A stretch of DNA of 64,000 nt from Streptomyces anulatus. GTDB lineage: Bacteria > Actinomycetota > Actinomycetes > Streptomycetales > Streptomycetaceae. The stretch lies in assembly GCF_000721175.1 (NCBI RefSeq), contig NZ_JOEZ01000008.1:1-64000 (forward strand), given 5' to 3'. Positions 61,514-64,000 of the stretch are shown here, one piece after another. A program made the translations under genes and the position numbers. Position 1 is the first letter of the stretch; each line of letters begins with the position of its first letter. Under the pieces are notes generated by a model. It had not been told where the DNA came from, searched no databases, and saw only the letters and a list, made by a program, of their open reading frames with translations.

Positions 61514-61811
61514 CCGCTTCCCCGACATACCGCACGGCCTCGTCCAGCTCCTGGGACGGGGCCGTTTCCAGTGCCACGGCCAGGTCCCGCCCGGCGACGG
61601 CGAGTTGGTCGCCCACGGCGAACACCCCGGCGTCCGGCAGCTCACGCGGCTCCGCGTCCGGGTTCTCCAGACGCTGGGCCCGTACGGCGAGTTCGCGGGC
61701 GGCGGCCAGCGCCTCGGCGGCCGCACCGCGCTGCAGACGGCTCTGCGGGGCCGAGCGCAGCCGGTCGGCGAAACGGTCCACGGCCAGGATGAGGGGTGTC
61801 GTATCGAGCAC
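61494..61811 (-). CDS. Small hypothetical protein
   Basis: Cytoplasmic helical protein of 105 aa (LDTTPLILAVDRFADRLRSAPQSRLQRGAAAEALAAARELA...). No known family or motif is visible. The downstream side carries a 20-bp duplicate of its own end. It is convergent with the 291-aa gene. Confidence 0.65.
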   Translation of the reverse strand: MLDTTPLILAVDRFADRLRSAPQSRLQRGAAAEALAAARELAVRAQRLENPDAEPRELPDAGVFAVGDQLAVAGRDLAVALETAPSQELDEAVRYVGEAAARAFA

Positions 61812-61944
61812 CCGGCCGACCCTACGCGCCCCTCCCGCACGGCCGCCAACGGCCGGCCGACGCCCCGGAACACGGAACGGCCCGCAGGCGCGATGCCTGC
61901 GGGCCGTTCCGGTGTCACGGGTACTGCGGGTGCCGAGCGGTCGG

Positions 61945-62826
61945 TCAGTCGTCGCCGCTGAGGATCGCGACCAGGCGCAGCATCTCGATGTAGATCCACA
62001 CCAGCGTCACGGTGAGGCCGAAGGCCGCCAGCCAGGACTCCTCGCGCGGAGCGCCGTACGCGATGCCGTCCTCGACCTGCTTGAAGTTCAGGGCGAGGAT
62101 GCACGCGCCGATGACGATGGCCACGATGCCGAAGACGACACCGAGCGCGCCGCTGCGGAAGCCGAGGCCGTCACCGCCGCCGAACACGGCGAACAGGAGG
62201 TTGACCATCATCAGCAGCATGAAGCCGATGGCGGCCGCCATCACGAAGCCGTAGAAGCGGCGCGTGACCCGGATCAGTCCGGTGCGGTAGGCGATCAGCA
62301 CACCGGCGAAGACCGCCATGGTGCCGAGCACCGCCTGCATCGCCGCCCCGGGGGCGACGTACATGCTGACGATGTTGCTGACGATGCCGAGGAAGACACC
62401 CTCGAACGCCGCGTACGTCAGGATCAGCGGCGGCGAGGGCCGGCGCTTGAACGAGTTGACCAGCGACAGCACGAAGCCGATGATCGCGGCGCCGATGGCC
62501 ACGCCGTAGGCGCTGCCGAGGTTCGCCTGGTCGACCGGCATGATCCACCAGGCGGCGGCCGCGGCCACGATCACCGTGCCGAGCGTCATCGCCGTACGCG
62601 TCACCACGTCGTCGATGGTCATCACGTCGGGACGGGCGGGTGCCTGCGGGGCGCCCTGGATGTCCGTCTGCGCGTAGGGGTTGGTGGCGTACGGGTTGGC
62701 GGCGGTGCCCTGCGCGTACGGGTTGCCCGTCGCGGTGGCCCCGGCCTGCGGCGGCGCGTTGAAGCCCGCGTGGCCGTTGTCGCGGCTGAACCCCCGTCGC
62801 GAGAAGACCGGGTTGCTGCTCCTCAT
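61945..62826 (-). CDS. Bax inhibitor-1/YccA family membrane protein
   Basis: Membrane protein of 293 aa. The start MRSSNPVFSRRGFSR is preferred, since the open frame upstream is not conserved. A hydrophilic N-terminus with repeated NPYA units (about 40-65) is followed by seven predicted helices typical of the BI-1 fold (LGTVIVAAAAAWWIM, GVAIGAAIIGFVLSLV, FLGIVSNIVSMY, FGIVAIVIGACILALNF). Bacterial relatives act as pH-sensitive calcium leak channels or FtsH modulators; the role in Streptomyces is unknown. Confidence 0.88.
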   Translation of the reverse strand: MRSSNPVFSRRGFSRDNGHAGFNAPPQAGATATGNPYAQGTAANPYATNPYAQTDIQGAPQAPARPDVMTIDDVVTRTAMTLGTVIVAAAAAWWIMPVDQANLGSAYGVAIGAAIIGFVLSLVNSFKRRPSPPLILTYAAFEGVFLGIVSNIVSMYVAPGAAMQAVLGTMAVFAGVLIAYRTGLIRVTRRFYGFVMAAAIGFMLLMMVNLLFAVFGGGDGLGFRSGALGVVFGIVAIVIGACILALNFKQVEDGIAYGAPREESWLAAFGLTVTLVWIYIEMLRLVAILSGDD

Positions 62827-63046
62827 CTCACTCCTCCATGGCCACACTGCGTGGCCTTGCCACAAGAGTAATGGGTAGGCAAAAGAATCACCCTAGTGCC
62901 AGGGGAGGATCTTTGCGGCAGCCGAAACGGCGGGGCTCCGCGAAGGGCCCGGGAGGGGCAGTCACGCAAGGCCGGGAGGCCAGGAACCCCGGGAGCCGGA
63001 CGCCGGTCACGGACTGGGCCGTCCGGGTCACGCACGGTGCGGCGCG

Positions 63047-63074
63047 TGGTGCCCGGAGCCGGACTCGAACCTGC
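63047..63074 (-). other. Detached tRNA 3' end (T arm, acceptor strand, CCA), probable att site
   Basis: Read on the minus strand, 63074 to 63047 gives a T-stem, a T-loop TTCGAGT, the second T-stem strand, a 7-base acceptor strand TCCGGGC, discriminator A and encoded CCA. The acceptor strand fits a tRNA-Leu ending. No matching 5' acceptor (GCCCGGA), D arm or anticodon arm is found upstream, so it is not a functional tRNA. A lone tRNA 3' end is the usual footprint of site-specific integration into a tRNA gene. Confidence 0.75.
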
Positions 63075-63139
63075 TCCGCCCTGACGCCCTGACCAGCAGA
63101 AACGCCCTCACCTGCAAAAACCCACCCCGCGTCAGACCC

Positions 63140-63175
63140 AGCCAGACCTAGCCAGGGGCAACCAGAGGGAGCCAG
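63140..63175 (+). repeat. Four iterons with exact 10-bp spacing
   Basis: A[G/A]CCAG at 63140, 63150, 63160 (AACCAG) and 63170. The one-helical-turn spacing puts all copies on the same DNA face, as in binding sites for excisionase, replication initiator or integrase arm-binding domains. It lies in the gene-free patch 62827-63278, together with the tRNA 3' end and a palindrome. Confidence 0.7.
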
Positions 63176-63185
63176 TCAGGCCCCT

Positions 63186-63215
63186 GTGCGCCAGATGGCG
63201 CACGGCTTGGCGCAC
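63186..63215. promoter_or_regulatory. Palindrome plus third half-site
   Basis: GTGCGCCA-GA-TGGCGCAC (63186-63203), with another TGGCGCAC at 63208-63215. It looks like an operator. Which protein binds is unknown. Confidence 0.55.
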
Positions 63216-63228
63216 CCCCGGGAACGGC

Positions 63229-63258
63229 GAAGGCCCAGCAGTCACCTGCCGGGCCTTC
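63229..63258. terminator. Terminator of the methyltransferase gene
   Basis: Perfect 8-bp stem GAAGGCCC/GGGCCTTC with a 14-nt loop, 20 bp after the stop of the minus-strand methyltransferase gene. Confidence 0.75.
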
Positions 63259-63278
63259 ATCTGCACGCGGGTGACGGG

Positions 63279-63932
63279 TCAGCGGCGAGCGGTCACGAGG
63301 AGCGTGCCGATGTGCCCGGCCGTCGGCGCGTCGAGGACCCGGGCGTCGACGTCACGGAACCCCGCCGCCTCCAGGAGCTCGGTCCAGCCGCGCGGCGTGT
63401 AGCTGTACCGGTAGGTGTACATCGCCTTACCGGCAAACCCGCCCTTGTACATGCCCTGCGGCCCGTACGCCCCGGGGATCGCCGGAGGGTGGGAGAACGC
63501 GAACGTCCCGCCCGGCCGGAGCCGCTCGGCGACGAGCGGGAGCAGCTTCGCCGGGTCGGTGAACCAGACCGCACCGAAGATCGAGTAGACGGCGTCATAG
63601 GTCGCCTCGTCAGCCGCGAGCGCCTCCAGTACCTCGCCACAGACGAAGTCGGCCCCGGTGCCGGCCCACCGCTCCGTCACCTTCTTCACCATCACCGGGG
63701 ACAGGTCGATGCCCGTTGCCTTGACCCCGCGCCCGGCGAGCAGGGCGAGCGCCCGGCCGGTACCGCACCCCAGCTCCAGCACCGACCCCGGATCACCGAG
63801 GATCTCCGGTCCCGGGCCGTGCCCGGCGTACTGCGTCCAGCAGAACGTGGGTTCCATGTCGTCCTGGAACGCGCTGCCGGCGTAGGTGTCCCAGAGCTCG
63901 GTCTCGGCTGCGATGTCGTGGTGTGCGGGCAC
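63279..63932 (-). CDS. Class I SAM-dependent methyltransferase
   Basis: Methyltransferase of 217 aa, GTG start after GAGAGG. SAM motif I SVLELGCGTGRAL is at 50-62, the ribose-binding Asp is in TGIDLSPVM, and DAVYSIFGAVWF and GGTFAFSHPP follow. It has an unusual N-terminus, ETELWDTYAGSAFQDDMEPTFCWTQYAG, of a kind I recall near integrated elements in Streptomyces. Being to the right of the tRNA 3' end, it may belong to an integrative element that extends past the window. Confidence 0.85.
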   Translation of the reverse strand: MPAHHDIAAETELWDTYAGSAFQDDMEPTFCWTQYAGHGPGPEILGDPGSVLELGCGTGRALALLAGRGVKATGIDLSPVMVKKVTERWAGTGADFVCGEVLEALAADEATYDAVYSIFGAVWFTDPAKLLPLVAERLRPGGTFAFSHPPAIPGAYGPQGMYKGGFAGKAMYTYRYSYTPRGWTELLEAAGFRDVDARVLDAPTAGHIGTLLVTARR

Positions 63933-63960
63933 GGCGCCTCTCTCAGCGGTTGACGGGGAA

Positions 63961-63997
63961 GGCCCCTGCCCTCCGCGCGAGAGGAGAGGCAGGGGCC
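63961..63997. terminator. Hairpin at the right edge
   Basis: 10-bp stem GGCCCCTGCC/GGCAGGGGCC extended by CTC/GAG with a one-base bulge. It lies upstream of the methyltransferase start, so it probably ends a transcript arriving from beyond the window. Confidence 0.7.
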
Positions 63998-64000
63998 AGC

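Noticed and set aside
63047..63120. A complete tRNA gene
   Set aside because: Only the T arm, acceptor 3' strand and CCA are present. D arm, anticodon arm and matching 5' acceptor strand are missing.

Overview
The window reads as a piece of the conserved core of a Streptomyces chromosome. It is very GC-rich, nearly every gene has G/C at third codon positions, GTG and TTG starts are common, and only three TTA codons turned up in coding sequence. The order purE-purK / GtrA / two-component system / POT transporter / anti-sigma, anti-anti-sigma and sigma factor / hut genes / cystathionine beta-synthase / thiolase matches, from memory, the S. coelicolor SCO30xx region that contains draR-draK and the sigI locus. 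This assignment is recall, not a database search.

Region by region. (1) 0.1-4.1 kb: a DNA-3-methyladenine glycosylase, an NDP-sugar pyrophosphorylase and a secreted PGRP-type amidase. (2) 4.2-15.4 kb: a cell-envelope block with five LytR-CpsA-Psr (LCP) proteins, a family 2 glycosyltransferase and an acyl-CoA thioesterase. (3) 15.4-22.3 kb: an accessory island. It holds an Xre regulator/DUF397 pair, an HTH gene broken by an in-frame TAG, a Uma2 remnant fused to a remnant of a small membrane-anchored protein, and a four-gene operon made of a WXG-like helical protein, a 749-aa protein and two paralogous Cys-rich anchored proteins. (4) 22.3-32.2 kb: assorted enzymes, including methyltransferase, reductase, P-loop kinase, acyl-CoA dehydrogenase, UDP-glucose dehydrogenase, and a purK-purE-dipeptidase operon. 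(5) 32.3-36.9 kb: GtrA, the DraR/DraK-like two-component system and a POT peptide transporter. (6) 37.0-41.3 kb: a surface-protein operon of four exported proteins, two of which end in sortase-type signals (LAATG and LPRTG). (7) 41.5-44.0 kb: a MITE-like inverted-repeat element, then the anti-sigma/anti-anti-sigma/sigma set. (8) 44.3-51.5 kb: histidine utilisation (hutU, an M20 hydrolase, hutF, hutI) divergent from an APC permease. (9) 51.6-55.4 kb: a GTPase-less roadblock operon with two TTA codons, a membrane protein and an RpiR regulator. (10) 55.5-64 kb: cystathionine beta-synthase, SGNH hydrolase, thiolase, several conserved hypotheticals and a Bax-inhibitor-1 protein. This stretch ends in a gene-free patch carrying the 3' end of a tRNA, 10-bp iterons and a palindrome, which looks like the edge of an integrative element continuing past the right end.

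How the parts fit. Much of the left half serves the envelope: LCP ligases attach glycopolymers to peptidoglycan, the glycosyltransferase, pyrophosphorylase and UDP-glucose dehydrogenase supply sugars, and the PGRP amidase remodels the wall. The right half combines stress signalling (partner-switching sigma factor), nitrogen catabolism of histidine and developmental regulation (roadblock operon, probably bldA-dependent). A recurrent oddity is short tandem duplication across the stop codon at the 3' end of at least four unrelated genes.
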